DNA of 16,075 nt from CAJBVG01 sp044337515 (GCA_044337515.1 JBIINK010000050.1:1-16075); one strand, 5' to 3'. Shown: positions 1-7,394, counted from the stretch's first letter. Numbers and translations are program-made. Notes: generated by a model from the sequence alone, not told the origin.

Positions 1-56
1 CGCTAAGAAACCAAAAGTATAGACAAACCTAGACTTTTTTAGAATTTGAAGAACAT

Positions 57-93
57 AAAAAAAGCGTGCAAAACCTTGATTTTACACGCTTTT
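57..93 (-). terminator. Intrinsic terminator of the tRNA-Ser gene
   Basis: Inverted repeat with perfect 8-bp arms AAAGCGTG (61-68) and CACGCTTT (85-92); an inner AAAA/TTTT pairing (70-73 with 80-83) can extend the stem beyond one mismatch. Read on the minus strand the stem is followed by a run of T (complement of 56-60), as in a rho-independent terminator. It lies 25 nt downstream of the tRNA 3' end, which fits it ending that transcript. Confidence 0.75.
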
Positions 94-117
94 AGACTGC
101 TTTGGACAATCTGTCTG

Positions 118-202
118 CGGAGAGTGGGGGATTCGAACCCGCGGACCTGTAACAGTCAACAGTTTTCAAGACTGCCGCAATCGACCACTCTGCCAACTCT
201 CC
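118..202 (-). tRNA. tRNA-Ser (anticodon UGA)
   Basis: The minus strand folds as a class II (long variable arm) tRNA of 85 nt. The acceptor stem is GGAGAGT (202-196) paired with ACTCTCC (125-119), with discriminator base G at 118, the usual base for serine tRNAs. The anticodon loop is CTTGAAA, giving anticodon TGA, and the T arm carries GGTTCGAATCC. The long variable arm is the serine hallmark and supports the identity. The CCA end is not encoded: the bases after the discriminator read CAG. Maturation would therefore need RNase Z (encoded at 8768-9685) and CCA addition. A promoter lies immediately upstream and an intrinsic terminator immediately downstream, so this is a single-gene transcription unit. 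Confidence 0.96.
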
Positions 203-206
203 GCCG

Positions 207-237
207 CAAAAGTACAAAAAGCCGCTATTTTAGCAAA
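207..237 (-). promoter_or_regulatory. Bacteroidota-type promoter of tRNA-Ser
   Basis: On the minus strand, TTTG (237-234), a 19-nt spacer, then TACTTTTG (214-207). This is a full match to the TTTG / TAnnTTTG consensus for the primary sigma factor in Bacteroidota. The -7 box ends only 4 nt before the tRNA 5' base at 202, so the start of transcription would be at or within a few bases of the mature 5' end (inference from typical spacing). Confidence 0.75.
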
Positions 238-316
238 TAAAAGTTTATAAAATTTTTAATGACTAGGAAATCAGTCTTTTAAAACAAGGTAGAATGTGCT
301 TTGATGTAAATTAACC

Positions 317-324
317 TACATTTG
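317..324 (+). promoter_or_regulatory. Possible -7 element of the MFS gene
   Basis: TACATTTG matches TAnnTTTG and lies 17 nt before the ATG at 342, implying a leader of roughly 13 nt. The only TTTG upstream (300-303) is 13 nt away, too close for the normal 19-21 nt spacing, so no good -33 box is seen. Confidence 0.4.
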
Positions 325-341
325 TTGTCTTAATCACACCC

Positions 342-1586
342 ATGACTACACCTTCTGAACAAAATAAGGAAACCATTCCTGATGGTTTTTCTCGTTACCA
401 AATTTTCGTTATTGCCATTTTAGCCGTTTCTGTTTTTACAGTTGTGCTCGATTTTATGGTTTTATCACCTCTCGGTGCTCAACTGTTAAGATTACTAAAT
501 ATCGAAACCAGTGAGTTTGGTTTAGTCGTTTCCGTTTATGCCTTCAGTGCTGGTGCTTCCGGATTATTAGTCGCAGGTTTTGCCGATAAATTTGATCGTA
601 AGAAAATGCTTCTGTTTTTCTATGCTGGTTTTATCATTGGTACGCTATTTTGTGGTCTTTCGACCTCATATACTACATTGCTCTTCGCTCGTGTTATAAC
701 GGGCTTGTTTGGTGGTGTAATCTCGGCCATATCATTTGCCATCATTACCGATATGTTCCCTATGCAAAAACGTGGTCGTGTAATGAGCTATGTTCAACTC
801 TCTTTTTCAGTTAGTCAAGTTGCAGGTATTCCTATCGGTTTATACCTCGCTCATGTGTACGATTGGCATGCTCCATTTATTGCAATTGTAATCCTAGCCA
901 CAATCGTTTTCTTTGCCATATTGAAATTCTTAAAACCCATTAATAAACACATCGGATTATACCACGATAAAAATGCCTTTGTTCATTTATGGCATACACT
1001 ATCTAATAAAAACTATTTAAAAGGATTCTCTACTACTGCCTTGTTATCTTTAGGTGGCTTTATGTTGATGCCTTTCTCCAGCGCATTTTTAGTCAACAAC
1101 ATTAAAATAACAGAATCTGAATTACCACTAATCTTTATGTTTACAGGTATTTCAACCATGATTACCGGTCCGTTTATTGGTAAACTAGCCGATCGTTTAG
1201 GAAAACTAACTATGTTTACTTTCGGCACCGTTGTATCCATTATTATGTGTGCTATGTATACCAACATGACGCCCATGTCGGTAGTATGGGTCATCGTTAT
1301 CAATTCAATCTTATTTATCGGTATAACTTCTCGTATGATTTCTGGATCAGCTTTAATGACTGCTGTGCCCTTACCTCAGGATCGTGGTGCTTTTATGGGA
1401 ATCAATTCGTCAATCCAACAATTATCTGGTGGTATAGCGAGTTTGTGTGCAGGATTAATTGTGAAGAAAGCAAGTGATAATTCACTTGTTCATTTCAATT
1501 GGTTAGGAATGGTGGTTATTGTTACCATGATCGCCTGCTTATTCATGATGAAACGTGTCAGCGACATGATTAAGGCAAGAGGTTAA
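342..1586 (+). CDS. MFS transporter, 12-TM drug/metabolite efflux type
   Basis: A 414-residue protein of the major facilitator superfamily, at the normal length for a 12-helix member, expected in the inner membrane and driven by proton antiport. The N-terminal half shows motif A between helices 2 and 3 (GFADKFDRKKM, residues 79-89) and an Arg-Thr-Gly helix-4 signature (ARVITGLFGG, 116-125). The C-terminal half has the weaker repeat of motif A (GKLADRLGKL, about 280-289), showing the internal duplication. Long hydrophobic stretches fill the rest, with a cytoplasmic break around 195-220. It resembles the DHA1 / AraJ-like exporters, but the substrate cannot be told from sequence. The ATG at 342 is chosen because a -7 box lies just upstream. 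The gene ends 5 bp from the convergent mazF with no visible terminator between them. Confidence 0.9.
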   Translation: MTTPSEQNKETIPDGFSRYQIFVIAILAVSVFTVVLDFMVLSPLGAQLLRLLNIETSEFGLVVSVYAFSAGASGLLVAGFADKFDRKKMLLFFYAGFIIGTLFCGLSTSYTTLLFARVITGLFGGVISAISFAIITDMFPMQKRGRVMSYVQLSFSVSQVAGIPIGLYLAHVYDWHAPFIAIVILATIVFFAILKFLKPINKHIGLYHDKNAFVHLWHTLSNKNYLKGFSTTALLSLGGFMLMPFSSAFLVNNIKITESELPLIFMFTGISTMITGPFIGKLADRLGKLTMFTFGTVVSIIMCAMYTNMTPMSVVWVIVINSILFIGITSRMISGSALMTAVPLPQDRGAFMGINSSIQQLSGGIASLCAGLIVKKASDNSLVHFNWLGMVVIVTMIACLFMMKRVSDMIKARG

Positions 1587-1591
1587 GTGGA

Positions 1592-1915
1592 TTAGTCAAC
1601 AAAGGTTTCCTTGATTACCTCTTTCACTTTTTTAATCTCCGATTCTTTTAAACGACCAATAATTTTAATCAGTCTTTTTTTGTCAACCGTTCGTATTTGA
1701 TCAATAACAATCCAACCTTGCTTATTGTCCAACTTCGTTGAAACTCTTGTAGGGTAATGCTTTGATGTACTCGTCATGGGTGCAACTATAACGATATCCA
1801 AATGCCTATTCATTTCATCTGGAGAAATTACTACACAAGGTCGAGTCTTTTTTATTTCAGAGCCCATGGTAGGGTCGAGGTTTACCAATACCACTTCGTA
1901 TTGTTCCACTACCAT
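1592..1915 (-). CDS. mazF: MazF/PemK-family mRNA interferase toxin
   Basis: A 107-residue PemK/MazF-like endoribonuclease, the normal length for the family, which cleaves single-stranded RNA at short sequence motifs when freed from its antitoxin. Family features in order are the N-terminal VNLDPTMGSEIKKTRPCVV segment (residues 11-29), then APMTSTSKHYPTRV (45-58), and a C-terminal helix. Arg25 and Thr48 fall at the positions known to be catalytic in Bacillus subtilis MazF. Its ATG overlaps the end of the upstream antitoxin gene by 7 bp, so the two are translationally coupled. It faces the MFS gene tail to tail. All key residues are present and the frame is intact, so it is probably functional. 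Cleavage specificity cannot be read from sequence. Confidence 0.93.
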   Translation of the reverse strand: MVVEQYEVVLVNLDPTMGSEIKKTRPCVVISPDEMNRHLDIVIVAPMTSTSKHYPTRVSTKLDNKQGWIVIDQIRTVDKKRLIKIIGRLKESEIKKVKEVIKETFVD

Positions 1916-2151
1916 TCTTCTAGATTTTCGTCTTCAAAAACATCATTGATTAATAATCGATCATCCGCATTTTCGTTCATGCGTTTAAATGATTTTTCCC
2001 AACCGTCTCTAGGACTTTTAACCGCTCTCAATACGATTTTATCCTCCTCAAATGTAATATCAACCACGCTCATCATATTGTATTTATCTAAATATGTTTT
2101 AGGAATTCGAATTCCTTTCGAATTGCCAATTGCTATAATAGGAATTTCCAT
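1909..2151 (-). CDS. mazE: MazE-type AbrB-fold antitoxin
   Basis: An 80-residue antitoxin in the usual antitoxin-first order. Residues 1-45 form a SpoVT/AbrB swapped-hairpin DNA-binding domain with the hallmark IGNSKGIRIPK (8-18). The C-terminal tail is acidic and ends in Glu-Glu-Trp, the kind of disordered segment that lies in the toxin groove in MazE-MazF complexes. Its last codons overlap the mazF start by 7 bp. The promoter directly upstream contains a perfect 10-bp inverted repeat around the -7 box, so autorepression by MazE or the MazE-MazF complex is likely, as known for other mazEF operons (inference here). Confidence 0.93.
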   Translation of the reverse strand: MEIPIIAIGNSKGIRIPKTYLDKYNMMSVVDITFEEDKIVLRAVKSPRDGWEKSFKRMNENADDRLLINDVFEDENLEEW

Positions 2152-2158
2152 AATGCTG

Positions 2159-2187
2159 TGTATGTAATTACAAAGTTATTACATACA
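2159..2187. promoter_or_regulatory. Probable mazEF operator (inverted repeat)
   Basis: Perfect inverted repeat TGTATGTAAT (2159-2168) and ATTACATACA (2178-2187) with a 9-bp centre. The -7 box of the mazE promoter lies exactly in the centre, and the left arm covers the predicted transcription start. A protein bound to both arms would block RNA polymerase, so this is the natural site for autoregulation by the AbrB-fold antitoxin. Binding itself is inferred. Confidence 0.7.
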
Positions 2188-2202
2188 ATCTGATTTTCCA
2201 AA
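2171..2202 (-). promoter_or_regulatory. mazEF promoter
   Basis: On the minus strand, TTTG (2202-2199), a 20-nt spacer, then TAACTTTG (2178-2171), a complete match to the Bacteroidota consensus. Predicted transcription start is near 2167, giving a leader of about 15 nt before the mazE ATG at 2151. Confidence 0.75.
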
Positions 2203-2305
2203 TATATTATCACAATAATAAACAAATATAAATCTAATCTAAAGGGCTAAATTATTCATTTAGAGGACTTAAAAAAATAATAATAAGAAGTATTGTGGAA
2301 TAGTT

Positions 2306-2815
2306 TTAAGAAAACAAGGCCTTCAACTCGGTGGCATCATTCGGTAACATTTTACCTCCTAAAACCAATCGTAATTGGCGTCTTCGTAATGCTCCATCAA
2401 ATAATTTTTGTTCTTCTTCGTTTTCTGGAACAATAATAGGTACAGGAATTGGTCTCCCAGTTTGATCTACTGCAACAAAGGTATAGAAGGCTTCATTGCT
2501 CTTGTATTTAGTTGCCGATGGGATGTTCTCCGCCCAAACATCTAAACGAATTTCCATCGATGAGTTGAATGATCGTGTAACATTTGCTTTTATCGTTACT
2601 ACATCACCTAATTTAATAGGTTCTTTAAACGAAACATTATCAACCGATGCGGTAACCACAATACGATTGCTATGTTTTTGAGCAGTAATTGCTGCTGCAA
2701 TGTCCATTAAATGTAATAATCGACCTCCCATTAAATTATTAAGGGTATTGGTATCGTTGGGTAAAACCAACTCGGTCATTATTGTTTCTGATTCTTTGGG
2801 TGTTTTCGTTTTCAT
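2306..2815 (-). CDS. Acyl-CoA thioesterase, hotdog fold
   Basis: A 169-residue single-domain hotdog thioesterase of the YciA/ACOT type, which hydrolyses acyl-CoA to free fatty acid and CoA in the cytoplasm. The family signature is the Asn-x-x-Gly-Gly-x-x-Leu-x-x-x-Asp stretch around residues 27-38 (NLMGGRLLHLMD), which forms the central helix and the catalytic Asp region. It is followed by the VVTASVDNVSFKEPIKLGD strand segment (53-71) and a Tyr-Thr-Phe-Val-Ala strand near residues 111-115. The C-terminal charged helix matches cytosolic acyl-CoA hydrolases. The first ATG (2815) is kept, but Met13 is an alternative start because a -7-like box lies only 5 nt before the first ATG. The gene is divergent from the patatin gene with 68 bp between them. 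Chain-length preference is unknown. Confidence 0.9.
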   Translation of the reverse strand: MKTKTPKESETIMTELVLPNDTNTLNNLMGGRLLHLMDIAAAITAQKHSNRIVVTASVDNVSFKEPIKLGDVVTIKANVTRSFNSSMEIRLDVWAENIPSATKYKSNEAFYTFVAVDQTGRPIPVPIIVPENEEEQKLFDGALRRRQLRLVLGGKMLPNDATELKALFS

Positions 2816-2820
2816 CGTTG

Positions 2821-2828
2821 CAAATATA
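2821..2828 (-). promoter_or_regulatory. Possible -7 element of the thioesterase gene
   Basis: TATATTTG on the minus strand matches TAnnTTTG, but no TTTG is found at the right distance upstream. If it is used, transcription would begin almost on the ATG at 2815, giving a leaderless mRNA or favouring Met13 as the start. Confidence 0.3.
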
Positions 2829-2883
2829 ACATCAATCTGAAACTTAAGTAGTTTTATAAACGATATTTATTACATTTATACCA

Positions 2884-5175
2884 ATGAAAAGGCTCCTTTA
2901 CTTATCCATTCTACTCTCTATTCTTACTGTCAATACTCAAGCACAACGTGTTGGTTTGGTATTGAGTGGTGGTGCAGCAAAAGGATTGGCTCATGTAGGT
3001 GTTTTAAAGGCCCTAGAAGAAAACAATATCCCAATCGACTACATTACCGGTACTTCCATGGGTGGACTCGTAGGAGGGATGTATGCTGCTGGGTATTCTG
3101 CTTCTGAAATGGAATACATCGCAACGAGTAAAGATTTTCAGGAATGGGTAAGTGGTAATTTCGAAGCAGATTATACTTATTACTACGAACGTAAAGCAGT
3201 TTCTGCTGCCATTATTTCATTAGGATTAGGATTAGATTCAGTTTTTCAAGCTCGTTTACGTTCTAATTTAATCAATGATATTCCTCTTAATTTTGCTTTA
3301 TTAGAACTCACCGCTCAAGCTTCCATTAATTCCAATTGGAACTTCGATAGCTTAATGATTCCTTACCGTTGTATGATTGCCGATGTGTTTTCTCAACAAC
3401 AAATTGCTGTAAAAAATGGAAGCTTAGGTGAAGCCATGCGTGCTACCATGACTGTCCCATATGTATTTCGTCCAATTAAAATAAATGGTCGTTATGTTTT
3501 TGATGGTGGTTTGTATAATAATTTCCCTGTTGATGTAATGCGTACTGATTTTAATCCAGATGTAATTATTGGTGTAAATGTATCTTCTAAAACTTTTAAG
3601 GAATATCCATTTAAAAACGATGAAGAAGCTATAAGCAAATTGTTCAATTATTTATTATTATCTAAATCAGACAGTTCACTTTTACATACAAACGATATCT
3701 ATATTCAACCAGATGTATATGAAAATAGTGTAGTTGATTTTAAAAACCCTGAACGCTTAATTCAATTAGGTTATGAAGCCACCATGGCGAAGATACCTCA
3801 AATTAAAGCTCAAATTGCTCGTCAACAAACCTTAGAACAGAAAAAAGTAATGCGAAATCGATTTAATGATCGTCAGTCGCCGATAATATTTAACGCATTA
3901 CGTTTTACAGGGGTAAACAATCGTCAGAAAGTGTACATCAGAAATGTTATCAAACAAGATTATAATCGAATAAGTTTATACAATGCAAAACGTGGTTATT
4001 ATTTACTGGTTTCAGATCAGAATTTTAGAACAGTATTTCCACGTATTGTACCAACTACTAAAGGTATGTACGATTTCGAATTGGATGTAAAACCAGAGCG
4101 AAATGTAAGAGCTCAAGTTGGTGGTAACATTAGCTCAAGACCAATAAATACAGTGTATTTCGGATTAGATTATAGTTATTTGAATTCCTATTTCTTGTCT
4201 ATGAGTTCAGATTTTTATTTAGGTCGATTTTATGAGTCTGCAGCATTGTCATCTAGAATTGATTTTACTTGGAAACGTCCAATTTCATTAAGTGCAAACT
4301 TCGTTTATAACCATTGGAATTACTTCAAAAGTTCCGATTTGTTTATTCAAGAACCAGTTATTAATTATGTGGATCAATCGGATAAACGTTTAATGTTTAC
4401 TTTATCCACACCAGCAAAATACAATGGTAAATGGATGTTAAAGGTTGGTGGATTTAATAATAGAGATTTATTTAGCCAGACCAATATTTACTCGGAAGGT
4501 GATCAGCTAGACCGTAGTGTTTTCAACGCATTGAAGTATGCTTTTGAATATGAAAATAATACCTTAAATCAGAAACAATTCGCATTTACTGGACATAATG
4601 CTCGCTTTAGTTTACAATATATTGATGGCGTTGAGAAGTATATTCCTGGAACTGAATCCATCTTAAACATGAAACGTAAGCACCAACAGTGGATACGTTT
4701 AAGTACAGATTTTGAAAATTATTATTCTGTAAATCCGAAATATAAAATTGGAGCGGAATATAATTTAGTGGTATCAAATCAACCATTATTTGCATCATAT
4801 CGTTCAAGTATTTTAAACGCTACTGCTTTTTATCCACTAATCGATTCTCGAACATTTTTACTAGAAAACTATAGAGCATTTTCTTACGTTGGTGTTGGAA
4901 TAAAGAACGTGTATTTAATTAATAAAAATCTACAAGCCCGAATAGAAGGATATTATTTCCAACCGTATCAGAAAATATTGAATACTACTACCCAAAAAGC
5001 AGAATTCGGCAAACCCTTTGCTCATCGATATCTCACCGGTATAGCATCATTGGTTTACAAAAGCCCCGTAGGTCCAATCAGCGTTAATACATCCTATTAT
5101 GATAACACTAAAGAAAATTGGTTCTTTTTGTTTAACATGGGGTATATTATTTTTCAGAAGCGCGCCTCTGAATAA
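2884..5175 (+). CDS. Patatin-like phospholipase with C-terminal outer-membrane barrel
   Basis: A 763-residue exported protein. Residues 1-21 are a signal peptide ending Thr-Gln-Ala-Gln. Residues 22 to about 245 form a patatin domain with all catalytic features: oxyanion-hole SGGAAKG (28-34), nucleophile elbow GTSMGG with Ser58, and the Asp-Gly-Gly motif with Asp207 (FDGGLYNNFPVD). A middle region (about 325-405) fits a POTRA-like domain. The rest is rich in alternating aromatic strands and ends in a short strand series, as in a surface-antigen (BamA/TamA-like) 16-stranded barrel. The layout resembles the PlpD type Vd autotransporters, but whether the phospholipase is displayed outside or stays periplasmic is not known. 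The catalytic Ser-Asp dyad is intact, so activity on phospholipids is expected. The stop codon is the first part of the long hairpin repeat at 5174-5262. Confidence 0.92.
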   Translation: MKRLLYLSILLSILTVNTQAQRVGLVLSGGAAKGLAHVGVLKALEENNIPIDYITGTSMGGLVGGMYAAGYSASEMEYIATSKDFQEWVSGNFEADYTYYYERKAVSAAIISLGLGLDSVFQARLRSNLINDIPLNFALLELTAQASINSNWNFDSLMIPYRCMIADVFSQQQIAVKNGSLGEAMRATMTVPYVFRPIKINGRYVFDGGLYNNFPVDVMRTDFNPDVIIGVNVSSKTFKEYPFKNDEEAISKLFNYLLLSKSDSSLLHTNDIYIQPDVYENSVVDFKNPERLIQLGYEATMAKIPQIKAQIARQQTLEQKKVMRNRFNDRQSPIIFNALRFTGVNNRQKVYIRNVIKQDYNRISLYNAKRGYYLLVSDQNFRTVFPRIVPTTKGMYDFELDVKPERNVRAQVGGNISSRPINTVYFGLDYSYLNSYFLSMSSDFYLGRFYESAALSSRIDFTWKRPISLSANFVYNHWNYFKSSDLFIQEPVINYVDQSDKRLMFTLSTPAKYNGKWMLKVGGFNNRDLFSQTNIYSEGDQLDRSVFNALKYAFEYENNTLNQKQFAFTGHNARFSLQYIDGVEKYIPGTESILNMKRKHQQWIRLSTDFENYYSVNPKYKIGAEYNLVVSNQPLFASYRSSILNATAFYPLIDSRTFLLENYRAFSYVGVGIKNVYLINKNLQARIEGYYFQPYQKILNTTTQKAEFGKPFAHRYLTGIASLVYKSPVGPISVNTSYYDNTKENWFFLFNMGYIIFQKRASE

Positions 5176-5262
5176 TGTGCTAATTAGTCAATGTGCTAAT
5201 GTGCTAATGAAAAAAATATTTTTAATTATTGGCACATTAGCACATTGACTAATTAGCACATT
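5174..5262. repeat. Long hairpin repeat (TGTGCTAAT family) between convergent genes
   Basis: Two 35-nt arms, 5174-5208 and 5228-5262, are reverse complements with a single mismatch (GCTAAT against GCCAAT). They enclose a 19-nt loop with A7 and T5 runs that can pair too. Each arm is built from the sub-repeat AATGTGCTAAT. The left arm begins inside the TAA of the patatin gene, and the right arm covers the last four codons and the TAG of the minus-strand gene. It can act as a bidirectional terminator or RNA-stabilising hairpin, but its regular sub-repeats and match to the array at 14890-15017 mark it as a dispersed repeat. Confidence 0.85.
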
Positions 5263-5536
5263 TAAGTGAGGTAGCTTCAGCTTTTTCTATGAAATTAGCT
5301 TTCGTTTTTCCCCAGATTTCCCTAAAGCGTGCAGAGTTCCGGTAGTGGTTTAAATCTTCCTCAGATTCCCATTGGCTATAGGTGTAATATATGTTGGGTT
5401 GATTGATATCATTGAGTAATTGCATTTGTATGCAACCCGGAAATGTTCTAATGTATTCTGATGATTCGTGAAATACCACTAAGAAATCTTCGACTTTCAT
5501 TGGGTCGAATGTCATTTTTACAATTCGTGTTATCAT
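5249..5536 (-). CDS. ABM-domain protein (putative quinol monooxygenase-like)
   Basis: A 95-residue single-domain protein of the antibiotic biosynthesis monooxygenase (ABM, ferredoxin-like dimeric alpha+beta barrel) family. Supporting features are an N-terminal strand MITRIVKMTF, the segment FPGCIQMQLLND (residues 33-44), and YYTYSQWESEEDLNHYRNS (50-68) with the conserved Trp and the helix after it. Such proteins include YgiN-type quinol monooxygenases and haem-degrading enzymes, and many have no known substrate. No haem or cofactor ligands can be assigned here. The ATG overlaps the stop of the upstream SAM hydrolase by 4 bp (ATGA), so the genes are co-translated. The last codons (Cys-Ala-Asn-stop) are encoded by the arm of the hairpin repeat at 5228-5262, so the C-terminus was probably altered by it. 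Confidence 0.85.
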   Translation of the reverse strand: MITRIVKMTFDPMKVEDFLVVFHESSEYIRTFPGCIQMQLLNDINQPNIYYTYSQWESEEDLNHYRNSARFREIWGKTKANFIEKAEATSLKCAN

Positions 5537-6312
5537 TTGAAATTAATGATGATGGCTTCGCCTGTATGTAAGCCTAGTAAGGTGGCGGCTTCGCCTTTAT
5601 TTATAGCAATCTCTAAGTATCCCGTAATTCCAAACAAACACAATTTTTCTCCTTCAGGTACATCGGAATATTGAGTATGTATTACTTCTAAGGTTTCACT
5701 TCTCTTAAATAAAATAGTAAAAGCTCGTCCGGCAGTTTCCTTTTCAAATAGCTCACGTGTAATATTGGTAATCGCATTCTTAAATGAATCAACATAAATT
5801 ATACTTCCTCTAATCTGATCTTTATTAATTACTGGTTGTATAATGGTACGAACATTTAAGTGGTTAATTTTTCTGCCTAAAAATTCCATAGATCCACCTT
5901 TTGCTAGATGCACCGCAGATTTTACTAAAATATCTTTAATCGGGAAATGCTTGTAATCATCTAGAATCCTCAAATTTATTTTCACAATTTTCTCAATACT
6001 TTCATTCGGTAAGAACAAAGAAAAAATACCATTATCTGGACCGATAAAATAATGTCCATTGGCTTTTAATGCAATAAATTTCGCATCGGCTTGATAAGAA
6101 TTATCAACGCTGACTAAATGCACTGTGCCTTCTGGGAAGTAGTGATAAGCGTTTCCTAAAATAAATGCTGCTTGGGTAATGTGAAATGATGGGATTTGAT
6201 GGGTAATATCTACAATCTTTGTTTCGGGCAAATTGCTTAATATGAATCCCTTAACAGCAGCAAGGTAAAAGTCCTTGATACCTAAGTCTGTTGTAAGGGT
6301 GATTATTGGCAT
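5533..6312 (-). CDS. SAM hydroxide adenosyltransferase (DUF62 family)
   Basis: A 259-residue protein of the DUF62 family, the usual length. These enzymes use an activated water to split S-adenosylmethionine into adenosine and methionine; fluorinases are relatives. It opens with ITLTTDLGIKDFYLAAVKG (residues 4-22), matching the family's TTDFG-x-x-D-x-Y-x-x-x-x-KG motif. Later come GPDNGIFSL (91-99) and the C-domain start YVDSFKNAITNI (173-184), equal to the family's Y-x-D-x-F-G-N-x-x-TN. The usual Val-Asp-Pro-Gly-Val-Gly after the first domain is replaced by Val-Asp-Asn-Ser-Tyr (69-73), so exact chemistry is less certain. It overlaps the downstream ABM gene by 4 bp and is divergent from phoH with 87 bp between. 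No clear promoter is visible there. Confidence 0.88.
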   Translation of the reverse strand: MPIITLTTDLGIKDFYLAAVKGFILSNLPETKIVDITHQIPSFHITQAAFILGNAYHYFPEGTVHLVSVDNSYQADAKFIALKANGHYFIGPDNGIFSLFLPNESIEKIVKINLRILDDYKHFPIKDILVKSAVHLAKGGSMEFLGRKINHLNVRTIIQPVINKDQIRGSIIYVDSFKNAITNITRELFEKETAGRAFTILFKRSETLEVIHTQYSDVPEGEKLCLFGITGYLEIAINKGEAATLLGLHTGEAIIINFK

Positions 6313-6399
6313 ATGTTGGTAACTGCTTTATAAGATTCCTCCAAAAATAATTATTTTAGCCTTAACCATTTTATTTATTTTAAACAATCGTAAACTGCC

Positions 6400-7362
6400 T
6401 TGAACGAACTCATTATTACTCTCGAAAATGTTAATCCGCCAGAGTTTTGGGGATTTGAAAATGAACAGCTTAATGTTCTTAAGAAAGCTTTTCCAAAATT
6501 ACGCCTTGTTGCTCGTGGTAATGAGTTAAAGGCCATTGGTGATGATGAGATGCTCGACTTACTTCAAAAGAAGATGGATGCAGCCATGCAACATTTCGAG
6601 AAGTACAATCACTTAAAGGAAGATGAGTTGAAATCAATATTGGGAAGTGTAACCACAGATCATGAACCGAAACATGTTCATGTGTCCATTACTGGCAACG
6701 ATTCTGAACCCTTGGTTTTCGGTCCGAACGGTAATGTGGTGAAAGCTCGCACACAGAACCAGAAAAAAATGGTTACCTCTTGCGAGAAAAACGATATCCT
6801 TTTTGCTATCGGCCCTGCTGGTACAGGTAAAACCTATACTGCTGTTGCCTTAGCAGTGAAGGCACTTAAAAATAAAGAAATAAAACGCATCATATTAACC
6901 CGCCCAGCAGTAGAAGCTGGTGAAAACTTAGGTTTCTTACCTGGTGATCTAAAAGAGAAAATAGATCCATATTTACGTCCGCTTTACGATGCTTTGGATG
7001 ATATGATTCCTGCTGATAAACTCAAGCAATACCTAGAGAATCGCACCATCGAAATTGCTCCATTGGCTTTTATGCGTGGACGAACACTCGATAATGCTTT
7101 TGTTATCTTAGATGAGGCTCAAAATGCTACAGACATGCAGTTGAAAATGTTTTTAACACGTATGGGTCCAACGGCAAAGTTTATCTTAACTGGTGATGTT
7201 ACCCAAATTGATTTACCTAAGAAATCAATGTCGGGTTTACAACCAGCCATCAATATTCTAAAAGATATTCAAGGTATCGACATTATTTACCTTACTGGTG
7301 AAGATGTTGTTCGTCATAAATTAGTGAAGAAAATTCTTGAAGCTTACGGAGATATTCAGTAA
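6400..7362 (+). CDS. phoH: PhoH-family ATPase
   Basis: A 320-residue PhoH-like P-loop ATPase, typical in length. Residues 1-110 are the N-terminal KH-like part usual in PhoH proteins linked to RNA metabolism. The ATPase domain follows, with Walker A GPAGTGKT (138-145), TRPAVEAGENLGFLPGD (167-183), Walker B FVILDEAQN (214-222) and the TGDVTQIDLP sensor segment (254-263). The start is a TTG at 6400: the next in-frame ATG is at residue 51, which would delete conserved sequence, and NELIITLENVNPPEFWG is the conserved N-terminus in Bacteroidota relatives (recalled, not searched). It heads a likely operon with purC, which starts 32 bp downstream. The biological role of PhoH remains poorly defined; an RNA helicase or RNase-associated role is suspected from family knowledge. 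Confidence 0.93.
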   Translation: MNELIITLENVNPPEFWGFENEQLNVLKKAFPKLRLVARGNELKAIGDDEMLDLLQKKMDAAMQHFEKYNHLKEDELKSILGSVTTDHEPKHVHVSITGNDSEPLVFGPNGNVVKARTQNQKKMVTSCEKNDILFAIGPAGTGKTYTAVALAVKALKNKEIKRIILTRPAVEAGENLGFLPGDLKEKIDPYLRPLYDALDDMIPADKLKQYLENRTIEIAPLAFMRGRTLDNAFVILDEAQNATDMQLKMFLTRMGPTAKFILTGDVTQIDLPKKSMSGLQPAINILKDIQGIDIIYLTGEDVVRHKLVKKILEAYGDIQ

Positions 7363-7394
7363 ATCGCAGGAAAAATTTTAATACCATTTATTCC

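Noticed and set aside
46..240. Open frame of 64 codons across the tRNA region
   Set aside because: It overlaps tRNA-Ser and its terminator, and the peptide is the familiar antisense translation of a tRNA.
300..324. Full two-box promoter for the MFS gene
   Set aside because: TTTG and TACATTTG are only 13 nt apart, too close for the known 19-21 nt spacing; only the -7 box was kept, at low confidence.
1802..2167. Plus-strand open frame of 121 codons
   Set aside because: It lies opposite mazE and mazF, which have clear family motifs, and its peptide has no recognisable features.
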